15,409 nucleotides of DNA from JBGPIK01 sp041484845 (GTDB lineage: Bacteria > Desulfobacterota > Binatia > UBA9968), in contig JBGPIK010000132.1 in the NCBI GenBank assembly GCA_041484845.1, positions 1 through 15,409 on the forward strand, written 5' to 3'. A model generated the notes under the pieces. It worked only from the letters and a program-made list of their open reading frames with translations, did not search any database and was not told the DNA's origin. Shown one piece after another: positions 1 through 7,017 of the stretch (position 1 is the stretch's first letter; the number at the start of each line of letters is the position of its first letter). Position numbers and translations under genes: made by a program.

Positions 1-33
1 AAAAATGGCCTACACGCCGAACGTGTAAGCCAT
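1..33 (-). terminator. Intrinsic terminator of tRNA-Gly
   Basis: Read on the minus strand, this is an inverted repeat with arms ATGGCTTACAC and GTGTAGGCCAT, including one U-G pair. A further G-C pair can close it to a 5-nt loop. It is followed directly by a run of T that reaches the window edge. It starts about 10 nt after the encoded CCA end of the tRNA, so it is a good rho-independent terminator for that gene. Confidence 0.8.
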
Positions 34-42
34 GGAAAAGTT

Positions 43-117
<75 letters not shown>

Positions 118-138
118 TCAGAGAACGGTAGTGAAGAA

Positions 139-167
139 TTTATATGAAATCGGCGCGGCCTTGTCAA
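139..167 (-). promoter_or_regulatory. Sigma70-type promoter of tRNA-Gly
   Basis: On the minus strand a perfect -35 box TTGACA (162-167) is followed by a 17-bp spacer and a -10 box TATAAA (139-144). The predicted start is near 132, about 15 nt before the mature 5' end of the tRNA at 117. This is the closest match to the housekeeping consensus in the window, as expected for a stable RNA gene. Confidence 0.75.
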
Positions 168-343
168 TGTTCTCCATCGCTCAAGCTTTTCCAAGCTGCA
201 AGAAGCGATGGCGGTCTTCCGGGTGGATTCGATCCACATCAAGCCCCGCGTGTTGATGTGATTCTTCCTCCGAATATCCCAGAAGCTCCCTGGCTAAGGG
301 ATAGGAAGATCGCTTCACCGAGGCGGACCTGGTGCTAAGAGAA

Positions 344-562
344 TTACATTCGCATTAGCGAGCGCTGATCGCGCTGATCGAGGCCAGAGGCGTCGGCGCT
401 TCCCGAGTCCATCACTTCGGTGTGAAGTTGGAGTCGCTTCGCCTCCATGCAACAAAGCGAGCAGACGATCATGTCGAGCAAAACGATGCCGTCTTCTTCG
501 CTTGTGATATGGTAGGCGTTGCCGACGATTACTTCGTCGCAATGCTCACAAATTAGATTCAT
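344..562 (-). CDS. Small CxxC/CxxCC (putative zinc-binding) protein, unknown function
   Basis: This encodes 72 residues with no function I can name. Two cysteine pairs, C5-x2-C8 and C34-x2-C37 followed by C38, lie about 25 residues apart, with His7 and His18 nearby. The pattern suggests a small zinc ribbon or treble-clef-like fold. The segment between the pairs (residues 9-33) is acidic and hydrophobic. The C-terminal 20 residues are polar, look disordered and are rich in Asp, Ser and Arg. I chose the ATG at 562 because AAAGGGG lies just upstream. The frame stays open back to a GTG at 739, but that start has no ribosome site and adds a sequence unlike the compact domain. The gene is transcribed divergently from the aldo/keto reductase. 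Small proteins of this kind may bind metal or a partner protein; that is inference. Confidence 0.7.
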   Translation of the reverse strand: MNLICEHCDEVIVGNAYHITSEEDGIVLLDMIVCSLCCMEAKRLQLHTEVMDSGSADASGLDQRDQRSLMRM

Positions 563-581
563 TCCCCTTTCCAGAGCAACT

Positions 582-610
582 ATTGTGCCAGACAGGTGGC
601 GCGTGAGCAA
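582..610 (-). promoter_or_regulatory. Possible promoter of the CxxC protein gene
   Basis: On the minus strand TTGCTC (605-610), a 17-bp spacer and CACAAT (582-587) form a moderate sigma70-like promoter. The predicted start near 575 leaves a leader of about 13 nt containing only the AAAGGGG ribosome site. This supports the short start at 562 over the longer GTG start. It rests on motif inspection only. Confidence 0.35.
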
Positions 611-795
611 CAGAGGACTTTTGGTAAGATCATCGGGAAGATACTTGAACCCGCATAGATCTGGCTGAAGGTATTTACCGCCTGAGAAAATTTTTTGAAG
701 GGTCGGCCCTACACGATACCGGGTGGAGAATCGCGCCACGAATGCGGATCTGCCGTTTGCGCGACGGTGCCAATTTAATCTATGGTGGGATTGTC

Positions 796-1740
796 ATGCA
801 GTACAGAATTTTAGGCCGCACGGGCTTGCGTGTCGGCATTGTAGGCTTGGGGACTATGGTGCATGCCGGTCATTTCGGGCCCATGAAGGATGAGCAATCG
901 ATGAGTGCCATCGATGCCGCGCTCGAGCTGGGGGTCAACTTCATCGACACTTCGGACGCTTACGGTGCCGGCTATTCCGAGACGCTTCTGGGCACGACGC
1001 TAAAAGGCCGCCGCGATTCGGTGATCCTCGCCACCAAAGGCGGCAATATAATGGTTGGGCCTAACCGAGGGAAGCGGAGTTTTTCGCCTCAGTATATTGA
1101 CGACGTATTGCATGGAAGCCTCAAGCGCTTGCAGACCGATTGGGTCGATCTTTACCAACTTCATAATCCGGACGTAGAAACGATCGAGCGCGGCGAGGTC
1201 TGGGAGTTGCTCGAACAACGCAAACGCGAAGGCAAAATCCGTCACTACGGAGTCTCGATCAACACCATCGCCGAGGGCATCGCGGCCGCGAAGAGCGGTC
1301 GAGCCGAAACGATCCAGGTCGAATACAATCTCCTGCAACAAGAACCCGCGCAAGAAATTTTTCCATTGGCCCAAGCCGCCAATATCGGTATCATCGCGCG
1401 GGTGCCCCTCAGGCGCGGTCTACTGACCGGCAAGATGACATCGGCCGATGAAACGAGATTCCAGGGCGAAGACGTTCGCGCTCGCAGCTTTAAAGGCGAG
1501 GCCTTTGCCAGGGAACTAGCCAAAGTAGAAAAGCTGCGCTTCCTGGTGCACGGGCCTGTCCAGAGTTTGGGACAGGCCGCTATTGCGTTCTGTGCCGCTC
1601 ATCCCGCCGTCAGCGTCACTATACCTGGGGCACGCGATGACCGGCAGATGCGTGAGAATGCCGCTGCCGCAGATCTAACGCTGCCCCGTCAGGATCTCGA
1701 CCGGGTCGCGGCATTGTGGCACAGCGGCGTTTTGTCCTGA
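796..1740 (+). CDS. Aldo/keto reductase
   Basis: This is a 314-residue NAD(P)H-dependent oxidoreductase of the aldo/keto reductase superfamily, a single TIM barrel in the cytoplasm. The N-terminus MQYRILGRTGLRV is the usual start of the family. The catalytic tetrad is recognisable as Asp51 in FIDTSDAYG, Tyr56, Lys81 in LATKGG and His123 in YQLHNPD. The C-terminal GARDDRQMREN is the typical cofactor-phosphate-binding segment. I chose the ATG at 796 because the longer frame from 742 adds only residues with no family match. The deacetylase gene begins 18 bp downstream on the same strand, so the two may be cotranscribed. The physiological substrate cannot be read from the sequence; sugars, aldehydes and quinone-type substrates are all possible. 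The family call is firm. Confidence 0.93.
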   Translation: MQYRILGRTGLRVGIVGLGTMVHAGHFGPMKDEQSMSAIDAALELGVNFIDTSDAYGAGYSETLLGTTLKGRRDSVILATKGGNIMVGPNRGKRSFSPQYIDDVLHGSLKRLQTDWVDLYQLHNPDVETIERGEVWELLEQRKREGKIRHYGVSINTIAEGIAAAKSGRAETIQVEYNLLQQEPAQEIFPLAQAANIGIIARVPLRRGLLTGKMTSADETRFQGEDVRARSFKGEAFARELAKVEKLRFLVHGPVQSLGQAAIAFCAAHPAVSVTIPGARDDRQMRENAAAADLTLPRQDLDRVAALWHSGVLS

Positions 1741-1758
1741 CTTTAATCGGAAAACGCT

Positions 1759-2577
1759 ATGAAGCCTCAAATGTCGCTCTGGCCCAACGACAAGAAAATG
1801 GCGGTCCTGGTCACGGTGATGTTCGAGGTGTGGTCGGAGGGAAAAGCGCCGCCGTATTCGCCGATGACGACGGCGCTCAAACCGGGCACGCCGGATCTCC
1901 TCGGAATTTCGTGGTCTCAATACGGCGGCAAAACCGGCATCTGGCGTTTGATGAGGGTTCTTGACGAAGCGGAGGTCAGGGCCACCGTCTGCCTCAACGC
2001 CAAGGGAGCGGAACTGTATCTTGAGGCCGTGAAGGATCTCTATCGGCGGGGACATGAAATCGCGGCCCATTCGTACACTCAGGACTTGATTCTACCGTAT
2101 TTGTCCCCGGATCAAGAAAAAGAAACGATTCAAAGATGCGCGCGAATTATCGAGGATGCCGTAGGAATGCGGCCGGTCGGTTGGTTTAGCCCCGTCGCTG
2201 CCCCTACTCCCCATACCGCGCAATTTCTTGCCGCAGAAGGGTTCTTGTGGCATGGAGATTACAACGATACGGATCTCCCTTATTCACTCAAAACCTCTGA
2301 AGGGACGCTGGTTGCCATACCCCACAGCGATTTCACTGATAATCGGCTGCTGCGCGGCAACCCGCGAGATTTTTTCGATATTTACAAGAACACTTTTGAT
2401 TTTTTATATAAGCATGAGGCGCCGTCACTCATCAATTTAACGGTGCACGCGCACTTCGGCGGCCGACCGCTGATGTCGGCGATCTTGAGCGAGCTGCTGC
2501 ACTATATGAAAGGGTTTCCCGAGGCGTGGTTTGCGCGCCACGATGAGGTCGTGCGCTGGATCCTTGAGCGGCGCTAA
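1759..2577 (+). CDS. Polysaccharide deacetylase family protein (PuuE-like, altered metal site)
   Basis: This is a 272-residue protein of the NodB/polysaccharide deacetylase superfamily. It is closest in style to the PuuE (metal-independent allantoinase) and cyclic-imidase-like branch. Family landmarks are the first strand with VMFEVWSEG (residues 20-28), RATVCLNAKGAE (74-85), GHEIAAHSYTQD (98-109), RPVGWFSPVAAP (138-149) and LTVHAHFGGRP (227-237). In classical deacetylases the first motif carries an Asp and the second reads HxxxH. Here Glu23 occupies the likely first position, and His104 is followed at +4 by Gln108, so the usual Asp-His-His zinc set is incomplete. The Arg common in the third motif is Phe143. 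There is no signal peptide, which argues for a cytoplasmic amide or ring hydrolase rather than a wall-modifying enzyme. It lies 18 bp after the aldo/keto reductase gene. The exact substrate is unknown. Confidence 0.85.
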   Translation: MKPQMSLWPNDKKMAVLVTVMFEVWSEGKAPPYSPMTTALKPGTPDLLGISWSQYGGKTGIWRLMRVLDEAEVRATVCLNAKGAELYLEAVKDLYRRGHEIAAHSYTQDLILPYLSPDQEKETIQRCARIIEDAVGMRPVGWFSPVAAPTPHTAQFLAAEGFLWHGDYNDTDLPYSLKTSEGTLVAIPHSDFTDNRLLRGNPRDFFDIYKNTFDFLYKHEAPSLINLTVHAHFGGRPLMSAILSELLHYMKGFPEAWFARHDEVVRWILERR

Positions 2578-2615
2578 CGTTGTGCAGCGGCTTTAGCAGC
2601 TACGGTCGATGGGGC

Positions 2616-3107
2616 TCAGAATTCCCCGCGAAAAGTTCCCTTTTGCCCCCGCGCCTCTTCCACCGCAACCTCGATCAAGCGGATCGTCGCCATCGGGAAC
2701 TGTCGTCGAACTTTACGGCGAATCTGTTCCGCAAGGTATTCCGCCAAAAGCTCCGTGCTGGTATTCGTGAGCGGTAACAATATCACATCGCTCCGCGGCA
2801 ACAGAAGTTTCTGTTTCTTATAAAAAATTTCAACTGATTTAGTTTTCCGGGTAATTTTGAGGCTCGGGCTCGCGGTTTGGATCAGAGTCCTGTGGTCGAG
2901 ATCATCGCACACGCGCTTCACCAGCGGTTTGAATGCGATGAAATTCAATAGGACTCCGGCGCGGTCCAGTTCTCCTTCTAAAGCGACGGAAACCTGATAA
3001 TTGTGCCCGTGCAGCGGCTCGCGCCTGCCGTCGGCGAAAATCAGAAAGTGGGCCGAAGCAAAATTAAAATAATCCTTTGCAACCTCGATACTAAAACGTC
3101 GTGACAT
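2616..3107 (-). CDS. 6-pyruvoyl-tetrahydropterin synthase/QueD family enzyme, ExxHGH type
   Basis: This encodes 163 residues of the COG0720 (PTPS/QueD) family, a T-fold enzyme acting on dihydroneopterin triphosphate. The zinc ligands are His20 (ASAHFL), His33 and His35 (LHGHNY). DLDHRTL (about residues 72-78) and the C-terminal VEVAVEEARGQ-like strand are typical. The catalytic Cys of QueD and mammalian PTPS, normally a few residues before HGH, is absent. The sequence reads E30-P-L-H-G-H, the ExxHGH signature described for the PTPS-III subgroup, which replaces dihydroneopterin aldolase (FolB) in folate synthesis. I infer a folate-bypass role, though this subfamily call rests on one motif. I chose the ATG at 3107 because an upstream TTG at 3143 adds 12 residues without family similarity. 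Neither start has a good Shine-Dalgarno site. It converges on the deacetylase gene (38-bp gap) and diverges from yqeC. Confidence 0.88.
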   Translation of the reverse strand: MSRRFSIEVAKDYFNFASAHFLIFADGRREPLHGHNYQVSVALEGELDRAGVLLNFIAFKPLVKRVCDDLDHRTLIQTASPSLKITRKTKSVEIFYKKQKLLLPRSDVILLPLTNTSTELLAEYLAEQIRRKVRRQFPMATIRLIEVAVEEARGQKGTFRGEF

Positions 3108-3240
3108 GGGTCGGACGTTACCCAAAAGCCTGTGCTCTTGCAAGGCGATCGTAGCCCATTGATTCTCTCAAATTCTAAAAGATGTTTTTACGATGAATAC
3201 CCCTTGCAACTCGGTCACGGAAGAGTTACATGAGGCGGCC

Positions 3241-4017
3241 ATGCGTTTAGGTGAAGCCCTGCGCCTCGGCCGCGGCGAACTGGTTGCGCTCATCGGGGCC
3301 GGTGGTAAGACCACAACCATGCTTCGGCTCGCGAGTGAGTTGCGTGAGGCTGGGGGCAAAATTTTAGTTACCACGACGACCAAGATTTATAAACCGACGA
3401 GGCCTCATATTGATCGGTTGTTTCTCGTGAATAACATAGAGGGGTTGTCGCCGGAGGCTTCTAAGCTCACCGCGCCGGTGATCATCGGTGCCGGCTCCGG
3501 TATCGGCGATGATAACAAGCTCCTCGGCTTGCCTCCGGAGTGGCTGGACCAGTTGTACGGAGCCCGCGAGTTTGACGCCATCCTTGTTGAAGCCGATGGC
3601 GCGGCATCCCGCTTCTTTAAAGTACCGTCAGAAATCGAGCCGGTGGTTCCAAAGAGCTGTTCCCTTGTTATTTGGACTATGGCGATTAAGGTTTTGGGTA
3701 AACCGTGGGATGCAAATTCCGTTCATAGAGTGGAACGGGCGATTGCGCTCTTGGAGGTTAAGCCAAAAACCCCCATCACCAAGGAACACATCGCGCGGCT
3801 TGTGATGCATCCGTCAGGTTGCCTTAAGGGGGTTCCGGCCCATTGCCGTAAGATTGCTTTGATCAATCAAGCCGATACTCCGGAGGAGATAGAACAAGCT
3901 AAAGAGCTGGGACAGGTTCTTGCTCCGCTCGGATTTGAACGTGTCATCGTGACCAGTTATCTGAGCGATCCGCCGATTAAAGCAACGGTGTCGAGCCCTA
4001 ACCGCGTCAATGGCTGA
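3241..4017 (+). CDS. yqeC: YqeC family Mo-hydroxylase accessory protein
   Basis: This is a 258-residue YqeC-type protein, a family linked by genome comparison to maturation of selenium-dependent molybdenum hydroxylases. Its chemical role is not settled. The P-loop-like IGAGGKTT lies at residues 18-25. It is followed by the family segments VTTTTKIYKP, the ILVEADGAA block, a VHRVE motif and KGVPAHCRK with KIALINQAD. I chose the ATG at 3241 because GAGG lies 5 nt before it and the protein then begins MRLGEALRLG, the usual family start. An in-frame ATG at 3193 would add 16 residues but has no clear ribosome site. The stop overlaps the start of the mocA-like gene by 8 bp, so the two are almost certainly cotranscribed and coupled. 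No yqeB or selD is present in the window. Confidence 0.9.
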   Translation: MRLGEALRLGRGELVALIGAGGKTTTMLRLASELREAGGKILVTTTTKIYKPTRPHIDRLFLVNNIEGLSPEASKLTAPVIIGAGSGIGDDNKLLGLPPEWLDQLYGAREFDAILVEADGAASRFFKVPSEIEPVVPKSCSLVIWTMAIKVLGKPWDANSVHRVERAIALLEVKPKTPITKEHIARLVMHPSGCLKGVPAHCRKIALINQADTPEEIEQAKELGQVLAPLGFERVIVTSYLSDPPIKATVSSPNRVNG

Positions 4018-4645
4018 AATGATCTCCGCCGTCGTTCTTGCTGCCGGAAGCGCCCGAAGAATGGGAGAGCAGAAGTTGCTCTTGCCGCTACGAGAGAAAC
4101 CGGTGCTCCAATGGGTTTTGGAAAGGGTGCTGGCATCCGACGTCGCCGAGGCCATCTGCGTGGTGGGCAATTTAGAATCGCTGCCGCCTAGGATATCCAT
4201 TACCGACGAAAAGCTTTTCTGGCTCATCAATTACGGCGCCGATCGCGGCCAGAGCGCTTCGGTCATCGCCGGGCTTTGGGCCGTCGACCCAAACAGCGCG
4301 GGCGCGCTCTTTGTTGTCGGAGACCAGCCGTTGATTCGCAGCGAACTGATCAACACCTTAATTAATCGCTTCCAAAAGACCACCGCCCTCATCGTAGCTC
4401 CTAGATACAATGGACAAACGAGAAACCCGGTGCTGTTTCGGCGCGAGATCTTCCCAGAGCTTCTCGAGCTTTCTGGCGATCGGGGCGGCCGGGCCTTGAT
4501 CGAAAAGCACAAGGACAGGACGGAAATCGTCGAATGGCAGGATGAATTGTCTTTTGTGGATCTGGACGTTCGCGAGGATTACGAAAGGCTCAAGGAACTA
4601 GCCCAGATTATTCACCGTCCGATGGACGAGCATCACACACGGTAA
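4010..4645 (+). CDS. mocA: MocA-like molybdenum cofactor cytidylyltransferase
   Basis: This is a 211-residue nucleotidyltransferase of the MobA/MocA type. It is predicted to join CTP to Mo-molybdopterin, giving the cytosine dinucleotide cofactor used by xanthine-oxidase-family hydroxylases and aerobic CO dehydrogenase. The nucleotide-binding motif LAAGSARRMG (10-19) with Lys22 is intact. It is followed by QSASVIAGL (81-89), the metal-binding GDQP (104-107), TRNPVLF (138-143), GDRGGRALI (157-164) and a C-terminal FVDLDVREDY (182-191). The pairing with YqeC and the absence of a mob-type context favour MocA over the guanylyltransferase MobA. The ATG at 4010 overlaps the yqeC stop by 8 bp. A second ATG at 4019 is possible and would remove only three residues. 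Two hairpins follow the stop directly (4647-4696). Confidence 0.88.
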   Translation: MAEMISAVVLAAGSARRMGEQKLLLPLREKPVLQWVLERVLASDVAEAICVVGNLESLPPRISITDEKLFWLINYGADRGQSASVIAGLWAVDPNSAGALFVVGDQPLIRSELINTLINRFQKTTALIVAPRYNGQTRNPVLFRREIFPELLELSGDRGGRALIEKHKDRTEIVEWQDELSFVDLDVREDYERLKELAQIIHRPMDEHHTR

Positions 4646-4646
4646 A

Positions 4647-4696
4647 CCGAGGAGTGAGCCTCGGAGCGAGCGGGCACAGAAGCGTAACGGCCCGCT
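4647..4696. repeat. Two consecutive hairpins after mocA
   Basis: One base after the mocA stop, CCGAGG (4647-4652) and CCTCGG (4659-4664) form a 6-bp stem with a 6-nt loop. Four bases later AGCGGGC (4669-4675) and GCCCGCT (4690-4696) form a 7-bp stem with a 14-nt loop. No T-run follows, so these are not classical intrinsic terminators. A third perfect 6-bp hairpin, CGGTGG/CCACCG, lies at 4817-4832 beside the end of pyrD. The rest of the 218-bp gap between convergent mocA and pyrD holds nothing I recognise. Confidence 0.45.
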
Positions 4697-4863
4697 GACG
4701 TGCAGGGTGCTTGGCTATGAGCTCGCCTTTTTCCCCCGAACGACGCTTCGCGCCTTCAATATGCAGACCTCCTCAAGGTACCGGCCCATTGCCCGCGAGG
4801 GGAGAGGCTTGCTCCTCGGTGGCTGCCCACCGTGAATAATCCGGCTAGCTTAATCGTTTGCGC

Positions 4864-5994
4864 TCAGCTGTTCTGGCCGACGGCTTCCGCAATTGATTTA
4901 TAGCCGTCTCGCTCTATCAAGCGAATCAGCCCTTGATTGATGCGCTTCACCGCCGCCGGCCCTTCGTAAACAAAACCTGTGTAGATTTGCACTGCCATCG
5001 CGCCGGCCTTGATCTTTTCATAGGCGTCTTCTGCGCTAAAGATACCTCCGACGCCGATGATCGGCAGTTTGCCGCCGACCGCGCGATAAAGATGGCGCAC
5101 GAAAGAGGTCGCGAGAGATTTTAGCGGTTTACCACTGAGTCCGCCCGGCTCTTTACTGCCGGACGTGAGGGTTTCGCGCAGGAATGCCGTCGCGTTGGTC
5201 GCGATCAGGCCGCTGATCTTTTCTGCCATCGCCACTTCAATGATATCGTCTGCCTGTGTGAAGTCCATGTCGGGAGCAATCTTCACCAGTATCGGCTTCG
5301 GCTTAACTCCCAGGCGCGCGGCGAGCGCGCCATTTTTCTCCTGGATGGCCTGCAATAACCCGCGCAGCAAATTCTTTTCTTGCAGGTCGCGCAATTGCGG
5401 CGTATTGGGCGAACTGACATTTAAAGTGAAAAAGTCACCATAAGGAAAAAGCTTCTCGAATGCGGAGAGAAAATCCGCGACCGCGTCTTTGGTTTCGACA
5501 ATTTTGCTCCTACCGAGATTGACGCCGAGCGGAACCTTCAATGGCTTGCCGTTTTCTCTGAGCGCCCGTAACCTCTGGGCGACAGCTGCGGCTCCCTCGT
5601 TATTAAATCCGAGCCGGTTGATAAGCGCTTGGTCTTCAGGCAAACGGTACAGCCGTGGTTTAGGGTTGCCGGGCTGGGCGAGTGCCGTCACCGCGCCGAT
5701 TTCCATGAAGCCGAAGCCGAAGCTGGCGATCGTTCTGACCGCAACCGCGTTCTTGTCGAAACCACCCGCCAATCCCACGGGGTTCGAGAAAGTGAGAGAA
5801 TCAACGTTCACCTGCAAGCGCGGGTCCTGTACGGAGAATAATTGTCCCAGCACGCCTTCAAACGGCGTCATCTTGGATAGCAGGGCTAACGCGTGCTCGT
5901 GGGTTGTTTCCGGATCTCCGATGAAAAGAAGGGGCCGAATGAAATTCTTGTAAAGCACGGCTCGGTTAAACGACTCCCCAGTTTGACTTCTCAT
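4864..5994 (-). CDS. pyrD: Dihydroorotate dehydrogenase (quinone), class 2
   Basis: This 376-residue FMN enzyme oxidises dihydroorotate to orotate in pyrimidine synthesis and passes the electrons to membrane quinone. Class 2 is indicated by the N-terminal membrane-association segment (YKNFIRPLLF with DPETTHEHAL) and by the catalytic serine in NVSSPNTP (Ser195), where class 1 enzymes carry Cys. FMN-site motifs are NPVGLAGGFDKN (71-82), RLGFNNEG and, near the C-terminus, PIIGVGGIFS with the GAMAVQIYTGFVYEGP strand. Its ATG shares one base with the stop of the upstream substrate-binding protein gene (TGATG), so translation is probably coupled. A GTG at 5958 would give a start closer to the E. 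coli length but lacks a well-placed ribosome site. The enzyme ends a minus-strand group led by the NIPSNAP gene. Confidence 0.96.
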   Translation of the reverse strand: MRSQTGESFNRAVLYKNFIRPLLFIGDPETTHEHALALLSKMTPFEGVLGQLFSVQDPRLQVNVDSLTFSNPVGLAGGFDKNAVAVRTIASFGFGFMEIGAVTALAQPGNPKPRLYRLPEDQALINRLGFNNEGAAAVAQRLRALRENGKPLKVPLGVNLGRSKIVETKDAVADFLSAFEKLFPYGDFFTLNVSSPNTPQLRDLQEKNLLRGLLQAIQEKNGALAARLGVKPKPILVKIAPDMDFTQADDIIEVAMAEKISGLIATNATAFLRETLTSGSKEPGGLSGKPLKSLATSFVRHLYRAVGGKLPIIGVGGIFSAEDAYEKIKAGAMAVQIYTGFVYEGPAAVKRINQGLIRLIERDGYKSIAEAVGQNS

Positions 5995-6974
5995 CAGCGG
6001 TATAGTTCCTTAAGCAGTCCGCTCTTCTCGATATTGTCGATAAATTGGCTATCAACAAACTGTTCCGGCCTGGCATTTTTTGCCGCGGGATCGGTTTTGG
6101 CCACGTCCTCAAGTGCGTTCTTCATGCCGGCCATGTTGATATACGGCGCCTTCTCCAAAACCTTTCCGACGTAGAGATCATAGGCCTTTTGCAAGATAGC
6201 TGCATCTTCGAGCTTGGTGTACTTGGCAATCGATTTCAGTGTCAGTTCTTTGTCCGTCCGCGCCCGGTGAATCCCGCGCACGTAGGCGCGCATGAACTTG
6301 TTAATGAGTTCCGGCTTCTTTTTGATGATGTCGCCCTGGGCCATCAGCGACGGATTGGGAAACGCAAGGTCCATGTCCGTGATATTGACAAGCTCTCTGA
6401 AGCCCATTTTATCGACGGCAAAAAGAACCGGCGGCGAAACCACACCCGCATCGATTGAGCCGCCTTGCAGCCCGCCCATAATCGAGCTCATGGCCCCCAT
6501 CTGTAGTATCGCGACATCTTTCTGAGGATCGATATTAAGCTTTCGTAGCGCATATCGGACGGAAATATCGGTGCTGGAGCCGAACCGTGTAACGCCGATC
6601 TTTTTACCTCTCAAGCCCTCGACCGTTTTGATTTCTGGCTTGGTGAAGATGGAAAAGATCATCTTGTTGACGCTGTTGCCGATGATCTTCATGTCTGCAC
6701 CTTTTAATGCTGCGGCCATGACCGAACTGCCATTCAGTGAACCGACATCGACTTCTCCGGCAACCGTGACCTGAGCGAGTTGGCTTCCGCTGGGAATCAA
6801 AATGATCTGATCGTCCAATCCTTCTTTCTGAAAAATTCCCGCGTCATGCGCCACCCAAATGCCGATATAGGAGCCACTGATGGAGCTGTACCCTATACGT
6901 ATGCGCTCGGCCGCAAGGCCGTTCGCGCACAACAGTAGCAGCGCTCCGAGCGCGCATATCACCGGTTTCATCAT
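5994..6974 (-). CDS. ABC transporter substrate-binding protein, NMT1/SsuA-like (orphan)
   Basis: This is a 326-residue periplasmic binding protein of the NMT1/THI5-like, SsuA-type group. Residues 1-22 form a signal peptide: MMKP, a hydrophobic core, then an alanine-rich site before ERIRIGYSS. Family features include GIWVAHDAGIFQKEGL (a typical early helix-strand), SGSQLAQVTVAGEVDVG, GLRGKKIGVTRFGSS and the two-lobe arrangement with QGGSIDAGVVSPP. No permease or ATPase gene is nearby, so the transporter partners lie elsewhere or it works in another setting; orphan binding proteins of this group are common in several uncultivated soil lineages. I chose the ATG at 6974 (a second follows immediately), because a TTG at 6986 adds four residues before the signal peptide. 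Its stop overlaps the pyrD start by one base. The ligand cannot be deduced. Confidence 0.9.
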   Translation of the reverse strand: MMKPVICALGALLLLCANGLAAERIRIGYSSISGSYIGIWVAHDAGIFQKEGLDDQIILIPSGSQLAQVTVAGEVDVGSLNGSSVMAAALKGADMKIIGNSVNKMIFSIFTKPEIKTVEGLRGKKIGVTRFGSSTDISVRYALRKLNIDPQKDVAILQMGAMSSIMGGLQGGSIDAGVVSPPVLFAVDKMGFRELVNITDMDLAFPNPSLMAQGDIIKKKPELINKFMRAYVRGIHRARTDKELTLKSIAKYTKLEDAAILQKAYDLYVGKVLEKAPYINMAGMKNALEDVAKTDPAAKNARPEQFVDSQFIDNIEKSGLLKELYR

Positions 6975-7017
6975 ATGGCTTACCAATGCTGTATCGTTTC
7001 CACTTCGATTTCGGCTG

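Noticed and set aside
1..25. Resemblance between the left edge (AAAAATGGCCTACACGCCG) and the start of rlmE near 14801 (AAAAATGGCCTATAAGCCG)
   Set aside because: The left copy is fully explained as the tRNA terminator hairpin and the right as the conserved RlmE N-terminus; the match covers only about 20 bases and there is no extended homology.
344..739. A 131-residue version of the CxxC protein starting at GTG 739
   Set aside because: The extra N-terminus has no ribosome site and runs through the likely promoter; the ATG at 562 has AAAGGGG directly before it.
742..1740. Aldo/keto reductase start at 742
   Set aside because: The first 18 residues have no family match, while MQYRILGRTGL at 796 is the characteristic beginning.
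5489..5953. A 154-codon plus-strand frame opposite pyrD
   Set aside because: It is a mirror of the pyrD coding frame, low-complexity Ser/Pro/Arg-rich, and has no independent support.
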